A stretch of DNA of 64,000 nucleotides. It comes from Erwinia sp. SLM-02 (GTDB taxonomy: Bacteria; Pseudomonadota; Gammaproteobacteria; Enterobacterales; Enterobacteriaceae). Position 1 is the first letter of the stretch, and each line of letters starts with the position of its first letter. Below, piece after piece: positions 23,870 through 33,109 of this stretch. The stretch covers positions 1,798,001 to 1,862,000 of the forward strand of contig NZ_JAQISN010000001.1 in the NCBI RefSeq assembly GCF_037450285.1, given 5' to 3'. The position numbers and the translations under genes are program-made. The notes under the pieces are model-generated. The model saw only the letters and a list, made by a program, of their open reading frames with translations, was not told where the DNA came from and did not search any database.

Positions 23870-24460
23870 ATGCAGCTTAAACGGGTGGCAGAAGCCAACC
23901 TGCCCACGCCCTGGGGCGATTTCCTCATGGTCGGATTTGAAGAACTGGCAACCGGGCACGATCATGTTGCGCTGGTTTATGGCGATATTTCTCACAGCGA
24001 ACCGGTGCTGGCACGCGTTCACTCCGAATGCCTGACCGGCGATGCGCTGTTCAGCCTGCGCTGCGACTGCGGGTTCCAGCTGGAGGCCGCGCTGACGCAC
24101 ATTGCCGAGCAGGGCCGCGGCATTCTGCTCTATCATCGTCAGGAAGGCCGCGGTATCGGGCTGCTGAATAAGATCCGCGCCTACGCGCTGCAGGATAAAG
24201 GTTACGATACGGTCGAAGCGAATCACCAGCTGGGGTTTGCCGCCGACGAGCGCGACTTCACCCTGTGTGCGGATATGTTCAAGCTGCTTGGCGTTGATGA
24301 GGTTCGTTTGCTGACCAATAATCCGCGCAAGGTGGAGATCCTGACGGAAGCGGGGATCAATATCGTTGAACGCGTACCGCTGATCGTGGGGCGTAACCCC
24401 AAGAACGCACACTACCTCGATACCAAAGCCGCAAAAATGGGCCATTTGCTGTCGAAGTAG
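23870..24460 (+). CDS. ribA: GTP cyclohydrolase II
   Basis: First step of riboflavin synthesis, turning GTP into the diaminopyrimidinone precursor. The 196-residue protein matches the E. coli length. Zinc ligands are Cys54, Cys65 and Cys67 in HSECLTGDALFSLRCDCG. The nucleotide site includes YHRQEGRGIGLLNKI. I used the ATG at 23870 because GGAGAG stands four bases before it and the family starts MQLKRVAEA. A terminator follows. No FMN riboswitch was recognised. Confidence 0.98.
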   Translation: MQLKRVAEANLPTPWGDFLMVGFEELATGHDHVALVYGDISHSEPVLARVHSECLTGDALFSLRCDCGFQLEAALTHIAEQGRGILLYHRQEGRGIGLLNKIRAYALQDKGYDTVEANHQLGFAADERDFTLCADMFKLLGVDEVRLLTNNPRKVEILTEAGINIVERVPLIVGRNPKNAHYLDTKAAKMGHLLSK

Positions 24461-24498
24461 GTCCGCGCGGATCCTGTTACTCCGCCTGAGACATAAAA

Positions 24499-24529
24499 AG
24501 CCGCTATGATTCACATAGCGGCTTTTTTA
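24499..24529 (+). terminator. ribA terminator
   Basis: AGCCGCTATG (24499-24508), loop ATTCA, CATAGCGGCT (24514-24523), then a T-run. A-run on the other side would allow use in both directions. Confidence 0.9.
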
Positions 24530-24601
24530 CGCCAGAAGCCGTTCGGGTATCGTCATCGCTGATACCCGAAACGGAGGCGATTAACGCCCGCCGAACGCGC
24601 C

Positions 24602-27286
24602 CTAGTCCCGCAGCATGTTGCGGATCACGTAGTGCAGGATGCCGTCATTCTGGTAGTAGGTCAGCTCGTTGCCGGTATCAATGCGGCAGCGCGTGTCGAG
24701 AACCTCCTGACTGCCATCCGCCCGCGTCAATGTGACTTTGACCGTCATCCCCGGTTTCAGCTGCTGCAGATGCGCAACGTCGATCAGCTCTTCGCCGGTC
24801 AGCTTCAGCGTTTTCCGCGTCACCCCCTGTGGAAACTCCAGCGGCAGGATCCCCATCCCAATCAGATTCGAGCGGTGGATCCTCTCGAACGATTCGGCGA
24901 TCACCACGCGGACGCCCTGAAGACGCGGCCCCTTCGCCGCCCAGTCGCGGCTGGAGCCGGAACCGTACTCTTTCCCGGCAATCACCGCCAGCGGAATGCC
25001 CTCTTCGCGGTAGCGCATGGCGGCGTCGTATATCGCTAACTGTTCATTGCTGGGAATATGACGCGTTATCCCCCCCTCCACGCCCGGCACCATCTCGTTG
25101 CGGATACGGATGTTGGCGAAAGTTCCGCGCATCATCACCTCATGGTTACCGCGCCGCGAACCGTAGGAGTTGAAGTCGGTACGTTCAACGCCGCGATCCA
25201 GCAGATAGCGCCCCGCCGGGCTGTCGGCTTTGATACTGCCCGCCGGTGAAATGTGGTCGGTTGTCACCGAGTCGCCCAGCATCGCCAGGATGCGCGCGCC
25301 TTTGATATCCTCCACCGCCTCCGGTTCTTTTTCCATGGTGTCGAAAAATGGCGACAGGCGAATATAGGTGGAGTCGTTATCCCATGAATAGGTCGCCGCT
25401 TCGCTCACCTTGATCTGCTGCCATTCGGGCGTACCGGCAAAGACTTCGGCATACTCCTTGTGGAACATCTCGGTTGAGACCATCTGCACCGCCTCAGCAA
25501 TCTCTTCCGGCGACGGCCAGATATCCCGTAGGTAAACCGGTTTGCCGCTGGCGTCTTCCCCGAGGGGATCGGTTTGCAGGTTAACCGTCATATTGCCGGA
25601 CAGCGCGTAGGCCACGACCAGCGGCGGCGAGGCCAGCCAGTTGGTCTTAACGTAGGGATGGATACGGCCTTCAAAGTTACGGTTACCGGACAGCACCGCC
25701 CCCACCGTCAAATCTCCCTGACGGATAGCCGTTTCGATTTCATCCGGCAGCGGTCCGGAGTTACCGATACAGGTCGTACAGCCGTAGCCCACCAGGTTGA
25801 ACCCCAGGCGGTCGAGGTACGGGGTCAGCCCGGCGGTGGCCAGATAGTCGGATACCACTTTTGAGCCCGGGGCCAGAGACGCTTTAACCCAGGGTTTACG
25901 CTGCAGGCCAAGCGCGGCGGCTTTTTTCGCCAGCAGTCCGGCGGCCATCAGCACGCTGGGGTTGGAGGTATTGGTGCAGGAGGTGATCGCGGCGATCACC
26001 ACCGCCCCGTCCTCCAGCTGGTACTGCTTGCCGCTGCGGGAGTCACGGTAGCTGACCGCCTGATGGTTTTTCTGCGCGTGGTTCACCTCCAGCTCATTGC
26101 TGGCGCGGAAGGCGGCGGGCACATCGCCCAGGGCCACGCGGTCCTGCGGACGTTTCGGCCCGGCCAGGCTCGATTCCACCAGCCCCATATCCAGCGACAG
26201 GCTGCTGGTAAACACCGGTTCATCACCCGGATGTCGCCACATTCCCTGCGCGCGGGCGTAGGCTTCCACCAGCGCCACCTGCTGGTCGCTGCGCCCGGTC
26301 AGTCGCATATACTCCAGCGTCACGCTGTCCACCGGGAAGAATCCGCAGGTAGCGCCGTACTCCGGAGCCATATTGGCAATCGTTGCGCGATCCGCCAGCG
26401 GGAGATCCTTAAGGCCGTCGCCGTAAAATTCCACGAATTTGCCGACCACGCCGTGCTTACGCAGCATCTGGGTGACCGTCAGCACCAGGTCGGTGGCGGT
26501 AATGCCGGGTTTCAGCTTGCCGGTCAGTCTGAATCCCACCACGTCCGGGATCAGCATTGAGACGGGCTGCCCCAGCATCGCGGCTTCGGCTTCAATACCA
26601 CCGACGCCCCAGCCGAGCACGCCGAGGGCATTGATCATCGTGGTGTGGGAATCGGTGCCGACCAGGGTATCCGGATAGGCCACTTCCCTGCCGTTCTGCT
26701 CCTCGTGCCAGACCGACTTGCCGAGATACTCCAGATTGACCTGGTGACAAATCCCCGTGCCCGGCGGCACCACGCTAAAGCGGTTAAAGGCTTTCTGCCC
26801 CCAGCGCAGGAAAACATAGCGCTCGTGGTTGCGCTCCATCTCAAGATGGACGTTTTCTTCGAACGCATCATCATCCCCAAAGCGGTCCACCGTGACCGAG
26901 TGGTCAATGACCAGATCCACGGGTGACAGGGGGTTGACCTTCGCCACATCGCCCCCCAGCCGCTTCACCGCCTCGCGCATGGCAGCGAGGTCCACCACTG
27001 CCGGCACGCCGGTAAAGTCCTGCATCAGAACGCGCGCCGGACGATAGGCGATTTCACGGTCGGCATGGGCATCTTTCAGCCATTCAGCAATCGCCCGGAT
27101 ATCCGGTTCGGTAACGGAATCGCCATCCTGCCAGCGCAGGAGATTCTCCAGCAGCACCTTCATCGATTTTGGCAGGCGATCGATGTCGCCCAGCTCACGG
27201 GCGGCTTTTGCCAGACTGAAGATGTGATACTGCTGGCCATTCACGTTCAGCGTGTCCTGGCTGATTTCACGTAGGGTCGTCGACAT
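24602..27286 (-). CDS. acnA: Aconitate hydratase A
   Basis: TCA-cycle aconitase of the stress/stationary-phase (AcnA/IRP1) type, 894 residues against 891 in E. coli. The [4Fe-4S] cluster cysteines are in ITSCTNTSNP and YGCTTCIGNSGPL. The C-terminal swivel domain contains YGSGSSRDWAAKG with the substrate-binding arginine and serines. The start has a strong site AAGGAGGAGCA before ATG. In E. coli acnA is regulated by SoxRS, RpoS, ArcA and FNR; I did not identify those sites here. Confidence 0.98.
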   Translation of the reverse strand: MSTTLREISQDTLNVNGQQYHIFSLAKAARELGDIDRLPKSMKVLLENLLRWQDGDSVTEPDIRAIAEWLKDAHADREIAYRPARVLMQDFTGVPAVVDLAAMREAVKRLGGDVAKVNPLSPVDLVIDHSVTVDRFGDDDAFEENVHLEMERNHERYVFLRWGQKAFNRFSVVPPGTGICHQVNLEYLGKSVWHEEQNGREVAYPDTLVGTDSHTTMINALGVLGWGVGGIEAEAAMLGQPVSMLIPDVVGFRLTGKLKPGITATDLVLTVTQMLRKHGVVGKFVEFYGDGLKDLPLADRATIANMAPEYGATCGFFPVDSVTLEYMRLTGRSDQQVALVEAYARAQGMWRHPGDEPVFTSSLSLDMGLVESSLAGPKRPQDRVALGDVPAAFRASNELEVNHAQKNHQAVSYRDSRSGKQYQLEDGAVVIAAITSCTNTSNPSVLMAAGLLAKKAAALGLQRKPWVKASLAPGSKVVSDYLATAGLTPYLDRLGFNLVGYGCTTCIGNSGPLPDEIETAIRQGDLTVGAVLSGNRNFEGRIHPYVKTNWLASPPLVVAYALSGNMTVNLQTDPLGEDASGKPVYLRDIWPSPEEIAEAVQMVSTEMFHKEYAEVFAGTPEWQQIKVSEAATYSWDNDSTYIRLSPFFDTMEKEPEAVEDIKGARILAMLGDSVTTDHISPAGSIKADSPAGRYLLDRGVERTDFNSYGSRRGNHEVMMRGTFANIRIRNEMVPGVEGGITRHIPSNEQLAIYDAAMRYREEGIPLAVIAGKEYGSGSSRDWAAKGPRLQGVRVVIAESFERIHRSNLIGMGILPLEFPQGVTRKTLKLTGEELIDVAHLQQLKPGMTVKVTLTRADGSQEVLDTRCRIDTGNELTYYQNDGILHYVIRNMLRD

Positions 27287-27774
27287 TGCTCCTCCTTTCT
27301 TGTTCTGATAGCTCGTTCCTGCCGCATAACCAGACTAAATGCAGGGTTTGCTTTAAAGATAGTACAAAAAGGGGGTAACATTTTGATTACAACACAAAAT
27401 GCCAAGCACATATCGGCAAAATGCCCCGCCGACACGGCCGGCGAGGCATCGAATTAATCACTCAGGTTATTTATATTCATGCGATTAATCTGCATCAGCA
27501 TGCTAATAATGGCTGTATTATGATTTGGATTCATTACTCGAATTAAGCATTAATCCCGCATAATCAGACTAAAATTATTGAACCGCATTCATCTTTATTG
27601 ATAACTGTTTCTGCCGTTATCATTCACGACCGATAATACCGGCTTGCCATGAATGAACGTATTTCCCATAGTAATGACATTTCGTATTTTTTGTTTACGA
27701 AGAGTAACTATTGATAATCAGAATCAGTCAGAAAGGCAAAAAGCCGGGGGATGATTTTCATTACCCGGCTTGAT
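27287..27774. other. acnA upstream region, AT-rich
   Basis: This 488-base region lies between acnA (leftward) and the 3' end of yciX. It holds the acnA promoter and, at the right end, the yciX terminator. A GC-rich hairpin ATGCCccGCCG/CGGCgaGGCAT occurs at 27421-27448 without a U-run. No gene is seen. Confidence 0.5.
27736..27771 (-). terminator. Terminator of ymiA-yciX
   Basis: AAGCCGGG (27741-27748) pairs with CCCGGCTT (27764-27771); on the minus strand a T-run follows the stem. It lies a few bases past the yciX stop. Confidence 0.75.
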
Positions 27775-27954
27775 TTAGCTGCCATTACCGTCTTCAATTA
27801 TAGATTGGATGAATTTCAGCTGCATCTCGTTCAGACACCAGGCTGCGGGAATAATAACCTGAGAAAGGTGCTCTTCATTGCCGAAATCTTCAGGAACTTC
27901 AGCAATGAAATCAGTACTCAGCTTGCCATTCAGGCGCTGCAGGGTTAGTTCCAC
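27775..27954 (-). CDS. yciX: Small protein, probable YciX
   Basis: A 59-residue frame directly after ymiA, in the place of E. coli yciX (55 residues). Seen features are an N-terminal helix (LTLQRLNGKL), an acidic centre (EVPEDFGNEEHLSQVII) and a C-terminal amphipathic helix (NEMQLKFIQSIIED). The start proposed is GTG at 27952-27954, which overlaps the ymiA stop (GTGGAACTAA) with GGA five bases before, so translation would be coupled. A longer frame begins at ATG 27987 inside ymiA. The name rests on position and length; function is unknown. Confidence 0.55.
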   Translation of the reverse strand: MELTLQRLNGKLSTDFIAEVPEDFGNEEHLSQVIIPAAWCLNEMQLKFIQSIIEDGNGS

Positions 27955-28109
27955 AGGTTCCAGACCATTGTAACGACCAGTACCCAAAACAGGAAGGAGC
28001 CCGCGAAAAGCGCCAGCCAGGCGTTGCGCTTCAGGTTATCGCTGCCGCTATGCTCAGCATCCTGTGACTCGTGACCGAAGTTGGACTGTACAGATAATCT
28101 AGTAGCCAT
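27945..28109 (-). CDS. ymiA: YmiA-like small membrane protein
   Basis: A 54-residue protein with a hydrophilic N-terminal half and one C-terminal membrane helix (about residues 31-51, ending VWNLWN). The stretch LKRNAWLALFAGSFLFWVLV resembles E. coli YmiA (LKRKAWLAVFLGSALFWVVV), and the place upstream of acnA and next to cysB is the same. Function is unknown. The ATG is at 28107-28109, preceded by GAGAGTGAGTATCAATT. It overlaps the proposed yciX start. Confidence 0.8.
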   Translation of the reverse strand: MATRLSVQSNFGHESQDAEHSGSDNLKRNAWLALFAGSFLFWVLVVTMVWNLWN

Positions 28110-28598
28110 AATTGATACTCACTCTCATTTACACAATGTTTCAACCAGTAATTGGCTTGAATCCTAATCAGCCGGTTGCCCAAGATCCAGTCATTTTCAT
28201 TAAACTAAACGCTTAAAAACATTAGTAAGTTTCAGAAGAACTTTAATAAGGTGTTTTAAGTTAACCATTCAGCATAAAAACTTTACCACTCTGATATGCA
28301 CCTCGCGTTCTGCGCGGCGGTGCCAAATATCTGAGCCCCCTTTACCTGGCTACCAACGCAATCCTCTGCTCGTTGGCGTTGGGTATATTATGGGAATAGT
28401 CTTAATTTTTCGCAAAGATTAACGATAGAAAATGTGTACTATTTCTCACTTCATCAATAACAATGGATGAACATGTGATAGACATTTCATTTATTGAACG
28501 AAAAGGAAAGAAACTAACGATGGCAGTGAGAGGCGGGAGCTTTCAATAAGTTCAGATCCGTTACAATCTGAACTTATGATGATTAGAAACAAATGTAA
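28110..28598. other. Gene-free region between ymiA and cysB
   Basis: This 489-base AT-rich region contains the ymiA promoter and the 3' flank of cysB. It also has two GC-rich hairpins of unknown role: GCACC...GGTGC at 28299-28323 and TACCAACGC...GCGTTGGGTA at 28351-28385. A third inverted repeat lies next to cysB (28546-28577). No protein gene was recognised. Confidence 0.5.
28546..28577. terminator. Inverted repeat at the cysB 3' end
   Basis: ATAAGTTCAGAT (28546-28557) and ATCTGAACTTAT (28566-28577) form a perfect 12-base-pair stem just past the cysB stop. No clear U-run follows, so termination is likely but not certain. Confidence 0.5.
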
Positions 28599-29573
28599 TT
28601 ATTTAGCCGGCAATTTAATATCTTTAAACATCGCTTCAATATCTTCATTAGAGCGCAGCCCCACCGCCGTATCAACCACGTCGCGGGTCAGATGCGGGGC
28701 AAAGCGCTGGATAAAGTCATACATATAGCTACGCAGGAAGGTACTGCGGCGGAAACCGATTTTCGTGGTGCTGTAGGTGAACACGTCCGTTGCTTCAATG
28801 CGCACCAGGTCGGGATCGGAAACCGGATCCACCGCCATACTGGCGATAACGCCCACGCCCAGCCCCAGACGGACATAGGTCTTAATGACGTCGGCATCGG
28901 TGGCGGTGAAGACGATGCGCGGCGTCAGCCCGGCGCGGTTGAATGCCGTATCCAGCTCGGAGCGCCCGGTAAAACCAAAGGTGTAGGTTACCAGCGGGTA
29001 CTCGGCCAGCTCTTCAATCGACACTTTTGATTTACCGGCCAGCGGATGATCCGGCGTGACCACGATTGCACGGTTCCAGTGATAGCACGGCAGCATAATC
29101 AAATCGTCGTACAGATGCAGCGCCTCGGTGGCAATGGCAAAATCCGCGTTGCCTTTTGATACCGCTTCCGCTATCTGAGTCGGCGACCCCTGGTGCATAT
29201 GCAGCGAGACGCGCGGGTAGCGTTCAATGAAGCCTTTAATCACGTTCGGCAGCGCATAACGCGCCTGGGTGTGGGTGGTCGCCACGTAAAGTGACCCTTT
29301 ATCCGGCCAGGTGTGCTCCCCGGCAACGGATTTAATCGCATCCACTTTTGACAGGACTTCGCGGGCAATACGAATGATTTCCTGCCCTGCCGGCGTCACC
29401 TGGGTCAGATGCTTCCCGCTGCGGGCGAAGATCTGGATCCCCAGTTCATCTTCCAGCATGCGTACCTGCTTACTGATACCGGGTTGAGACGTGTAAAGCC
29501 CTTCGGCCGTTGAAGAGACATTGAGATTGTGGTTTACCACCTCAACGATGTACCGCAGCTGCTGCAATTTCAT
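28599..29573 (-). CDS. cysB: CysB, sulfur-assimilation regulator
   Basis: LysR-type activator of the cysteine regulon, 324 residues as in E. coli. The N-terminal helix-turn-helix is in LNVSSTAEGLYTSQPGISKQVRMLEDELG; the effector domain (N-acetylserine, thiosulfate, sulfate) includes ATTHTQARYALPNVIKGF and VTYTFGFTGRSELDTAF. The protein is nearly identical to CysB throughout as I recall it. yciW in this window is a likely member of its regulon. It lies alone, leftward, between topA and ymiA. Confidence 0.98.
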   Translation of the reverse strand: MKLQQLRYIVEVVNHNLNVSSTAEGLYTSQPGISKQVRMLEDELGIQIFARSGKHLTQVTPAGQEIIRIAREVLSKVDAIKSVAGEHTWPDKGSLYVATTHTQARYALPNVIKGFIERYPRVSLHMHQGSPTQIAEAVSKGNADFAIATEALHLYDDLIMLPCYHWNRAIVVTPDHPLAGKSKVSIEELAEYPLVTYTFGFTGRSELDTAFNRAGLTPRIVFTATDADVIKTYVRLGLGVGVIASMAVDPVSDPDLVRIEATDVFTYSTTKIGFRRSTFLRSYMYDFIQRFAPHLTRDVVDTAVGLRSNEDIEAMFKDIKLPAK

Positions 29574-29778
29574 TTTTCATTCCGTCCAGGGTCTGAAGCA
29601 ACGTGCCGAAAACCCTACAGAAGAAGACACCAGGAATCTGGTCAGCGTCAGGTTAGCGGTCTAATGCGATTTAATAATAAGAAGAGGCATATCTATAACA
29701 ACTATATCAAAAATGTGGGATATGTATAGCGTCGGCAGGGAAACATTCACTAACAATCGGTTAGATTATCAGCAAAGT

Positions 29779-29823
29779 CTCTTTTCAGGGGCTGACCGTG
29801 AAGGCCTGCCCCTGTGAAGAGAG
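29779..29823. terminator. Hairpin at the topA 3' end
   Basis: CAGGGGC (29786-29792) pairs with GCCCCTG (29808-29814), extended by flanking TCTCTT/AAGAGA. It lies immediately past the topA stop. Confidence 0.5.
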
Positions 29824-29836
29824 AAATCAGCGCGGA

Positions 29837-32434
29837 TTACTTCTTGCTGACTTCCCATTTACCATCAACATAGAAGGCGGACCAGCCGGTGGCTTTCCCG
29901 TCTTTCTCGGTGCTGACGTACTGCTGTTTCGTCTTACGGCTGAAGCGAACGACCGCTTTGTTACCGTCTTCATCCGTCGCAGGCGCATCGGCAAGATAGC
30001 GCAGCTTCTCAGGCAGACGGTCACGGAATCGCTGCAGCTCTTCAACCTGAGGCGCGCGGGTTTCACGTGATTTAGGGAAGGTGTTGGCCGCCAGGAACAC
30101 GCCGGCAGCGCCGTCACGCAGCACGAAGTAAGCGTCAGACTTCTCACACGGCAGCTCGGGCAGCGGAACCGGATCTTCCTTAGGCGGAGCGACTTCACCG
30201 TTGCGCAGAATTTTACGCGTATTCTTACAGTCTTCACCGGTACAGGCCATGTACTTGCCGAAGCGCCCCATTTTCAGGTGCATTTCAGAACCACATTTTT
30301 CGCATTCCACAATCGGGCCATCATAGCCTTTGATGCGGAATTCACCCTGTTCAATTTCGTAACCGTCGCACTCCGGGTTGCTACCGCAGACGTGCAGCTT
30401 GCGCTGATTATCAATCAGGTAGCTGTCCATCGCCGTGCCGCATTTCTGGCAGCGGCGGCGCGCGAGCAGTGCGTTGGTTTCCGCGTCGTCTCCCTCAAGA
30501 ATATTCAGCACTTCATTCTCAGGGATCAGGTTGATGGTCTGCTTGCAGCGCTCTTTTGGCGGCAGGGCATAGCCGGAACAGCCAAGGAACACGCCGGTGC
30601 TGGCGGTACGGATACCCATCTGGCGCGAACAGGTCGGGCACTCGATAGAGGTCAGTACCATCTGGTTAGGCTGCATGCCGCCCTCTTCCGGATCCTTCTC
30701 GGCCTGCTCAAGCTGCTGGCTGAACTCACCGAAGAATTTATCCAGAACGGCCTTCCACTGCGCTTCGTTATTGGCAACCTTGTCGAGGTTATCTTCCATG
30801 TTCGCGGTGAAATCGTAGTTCATCAGATCGCGGAAGTTTTCCTCCAGACGATCGGTGACGATTTCCCCCATCTTCTCGGCATAGAAACGACGGCTTTCCA
30901 CTTTGACGTAGCCGCGGTCCTGTATGGTCGAGATGATTGACGCATAGGTAGAAGGACGACCGATGCCGCGCTTTTCCAGCTCACGCACCAGCGACGCTTC
31001 ACTGAAGCGTGCCGGCGGCTTGGTAAAGTGCTGGCTCGGGTTCAGCTGCTGCAGACTCAGCTCGCTGCCCACGTCAACCGGCGGCAGCGTGCGATCTTCA
31101 TCGCCTTTACGCAGCGCAGGCATCACGCGGGTCCAGCCGTCAAAGCGCAGCGTACGGCCCTTCGCTTTCAGTTTGAAATCACCGGCCGTGACGGTCAGCG
31201 TGGTGGAGTCGTACTGCGCCGGCATCATCTGGCAGGCAACGAACTGACGCCAGATCAGCTGGTACAGCTTCTGCGCGTCCGCTTCCATATCCTTCAGCTG
31301 CTCGGACTGAATGTTCACGTCGGAAGGACGAATCGCTTCGTGCGCCTCCTGCGAATTGTCCTTGCTGGTATAAACGACAGGTGCCTTCGGCAGGTACTTC
31401 GCGCCGAATTCCTTCTCGATATAGCCGCACACCATGCTCACCGCGTCCTGGCTCAGGTTAGTCGAGTCGGTACGCATATAGGTGATATGGCCCGCTTCAT
31501 ACAGTCGCTGTGCCATCATCATGGTTTTTTTCACGCCAAAACCAAGACGGGTACTTGCCGCCTGCTGCAGCGTGGAGGTAATAAACGGTGCGCCGGGCTT
31601 GCTGCTGGTCGGTTTGTCTTCACGATCGGCAACAACATAGCGCGACTTTTCCAGCAGGCTGACCGCAGCGTGGGTTTGCTCACCGTTGACCGGCCGGAAC
31701 GGCTTATCGCCCTGATGGGTGACCTGCATCGGCAGGTCCGTTCCCTTCGGCGTGGTCAGACTGGCATTCAGCTCCCAGTACTCTTCCGGCACGAACGCTT
31801 TAATTTCACGCTCACGCTCCACCACCAGACGAACGGCAACGGACTGCACGCGCCCGGCGGACAGGCCACGAGCGACCTTTTTCCACAGCAGCGGCGACAC
31901 CATATAGCCGACCACGCGGTCCATAAAGCGCCGCGCCTGTTGGGCATTCACCCGGTCGATATTCAGTTCGCCAGGCTTTTCAAACGCCTGACGAATCGCA
32001 TTCTTGGTGATTTCGTTAAACACCACGCGGCTGTAGCGTGATTCATCGCCACCGATCACTTCCCGCAGGTGCCAGGCAATGGCTTCCCCTTCGCGGTCAA
32101 GGTCCGTTGCGAGATAGATATGGTCAGCGTTTTGCGCCAGTGATTTCAGTTCAGCAACCACCTTTTCCTTGCCCGGCAGGATTTGATAATTCGCATCCCA
32201 GCCGTGGTAAGGGTCGACGCCCATACGGTTAACCAACGCCGCCTTTTCGTCTTTTTTGACCTTCTTCGTTGTTTTACTGGTTGTAGAGTCAGCGCTCTTT
32301 TTAACCGTTGAACCACTCGTCGGCAAATCACGGATATGACCCACGCTGGATTTCACCACGTAGTCATTACCGAGATATTTATTGATAGTTTTGGCTTTTG
32401 CCGGGGACTCAACTATTACGAGAGCTTTTCCCAT
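29837..32434 (-). CDS. topA: DNA topoisomerase I
   Basis: Type IA topoisomerase that relaxes negative supercoils, 865 residues as in E. coli. The N-terminal TOPRIM domain has LVIVESPAKAKTINKYLG and DLDREGEAIAW with the metal-binding acidic residues. The catalytic tyrosine is in ITYMRTDSTNLSQDA. Three four-cysteine zinc-ribbon repeats follow (CPTC...CKQ, CQKC...C, CEKC...C), then two C-terminal ribbon-like domains rich in basic residues. The gene is leftward with a 390-base upstream region, which in E. coli carries several supercoiling-sensitive promoters. Confidence 0.98.
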   Translation of the reverse strand: MGKALVIVESPAKAKTINKYLGNDYVVKSSVGHIRDLPTSGSTVKKSADSTTSKTTKKVKKDEKAALVNRMGVDPYHGWDANYQILPGKEKVVAELKSLAQNADHIYLATDLDREGEAIAWHLREVIGGDESRYSRVVFNEITKNAIRQAFEKPGELNIDRVNAQQARRFMDRVVGYMVSPLLWKKVARGLSAGRVQSVAVRLVVEREREIKAFVPEEYWELNASLTTPKGTDLPMQVTHQGDKPFRPVNGEQTHAAVSLLEKSRYVVADREDKPTSSKPGAPFITSTLQQAASTRLGFGVKKTMMMAQRLYEAGHITYMRTDSTNLSQDAVSMVCGYIEKEFGAKYLPKAPVVYTSKDNSQEAHEAIRPSDVNIQSEQLKDMEADAQKLYQLIWRQFVACQMMPAQYDSTTLTVTAGDFKLKAKGRTLRFDGWTRVMPALRKGDEDRTLPPVDVGSELSLQQLNPSQHFTKPPARFSEASLVRELEKRGIGRPSTYASIISTIQDRGYVKVESRRFYAEKMGEIVTDRLEENFRDLMNYDFTANMEDNLDKVANNEAQWKAVLDKFFGEFSQQLEQAEKDPEEGGMQPNQMVLTSIECPTCSRQMGIRTASTGVFLGCSGYALPPKERCKQTINLIPENEVLNILEGDDAETNALLARRRCQKCGTAMDSYLIDNQRKLHVCGSNPECDGYEIEQGEFRIKGYDGPIVECEKCGSEMHLKMGRFGKYMACTGEDCKNTRKILRNGEVAPPKEDPVPLPELPCEKSDAYFVLRDGAAGVFLAANTFPKSRETRAPQVEELQRFRDRLPEKLRYLADAPATDEDGNKAVVRFSRKTKQQYVSTEKDGKATGWSAFYVDGKWEVSKK

Positions 32435-32827
32435 AGTTACCTTTACCTGATTAAAACATCCGAGAGTAAGTAGTGCCGTCCTGGGCTGCGCTATGCCGAT
32501 TGAACCATCGGGTGCATGAAGCCTGGCCCGGATAGTTTTTTATCAAATTTCACGCTATTGCAACCCTTTTAACATATTGATAAACGGGACTATTTACTAC
32601 CTGTTAAGCGAATCTCTAACAAAGCGTAAACTCACTTTTACGCCCGGAACCCGAAACGCCCACACTCTACCTGATAAAATCTGTTACGCAACTTAATTAG
32701 CATCAAGCACGGGTTTCCGCCAGAAAAGGCTGAAAAAAGAGGCATTTTTCTAAACCGGCACCAGGATTGCGGTTTTATCAGCCAGGCGTACAATACTCCG
32801 CAGCGTAATCACTATAAAGGAGGGAAT
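32435..32827. other. topA-yciN divergent promoter region
   Basis: These 393 bases hold the topA promoters (leftward) and the yciN promoter. An inverted repeat GCGTAAA/TTTACGC lies near 32622-32643. No gene is seen. Confidence 0.5.
32767..32794 (+). promoter_or_regulatory. Probable yciN promoter
   Basis: TTGCGG (32767-32772) and TACAAT (32789-32794) are 16 bases apart, 30-odd bases before the yciN ribosome binding site AAGGAGG (32817-32823). Confidence 0.45.
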
Positions 32828-33079
32828 GTGACCATGATGCAGGAAACCATCGATCGCAGCAGCCTGCTGGCGCTTGCCGGACAGTTGCTTGCCGACCATG
32901 ACGATTACTTCGTCGGGATGGCCGCTACGGGCGTGGAGCAAAAAGGCGATCTGCTGATTTTTAGCGGTGACTACTTTCTGGATGAGCAGGGATTACCGGG
33001 GCCGCGCAGCACCGCCGTGTTTAACGTCTTCAAATTTCTGACGGTCGAGCTTTCGCCAAAATACCGGCTGGCGGCGTAG
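32828..33079 (+). CDS. yciN: YciN family protein
   Basis: An 83-residue protein of the YciN family, whose function is unknown. The conserved C-terminal half reads SGDYFLDEQGLPGPRSTAVFNVFKFL, as in E. coli YciN. GTG at 32828 gives exactly the family length; ATGs at 32834 and 32837 are also possible, since AAGGAGG stands four bases from the GTG and ten from the first ATG. Its place between topA and sohB is conserved. Confidence 0.9.
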   Translation: MTMMQETIDRSSLLALAGQLLADHDDYFVGMAATGVEQKGDLLIFSGDYFLDEQGLPGPRSTAVFNVFKFLTVELSPKYRLAA

Positions 33080-33109
33080 CGCCCGCCTGAACGGGCGCTA
33101 TTATCGCCA

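Noticed and set aside
23663..24514. 283-codon minus-strand frame across ribA
   Set aside because: Overlaps the entire conserved ribA; ends in AT-rich upstream DNA with low complexity.
27421..27448. GC-rich hairpin upstream of acnA as a terminator
   Set aside because: No U-run on either strand and no gene ends beside it. Left as an unassigned hairpin.
31028..32041. 337-codon frame antisense to topA
   Set aside because: Fully inside topA and without any recognisable protein feature.
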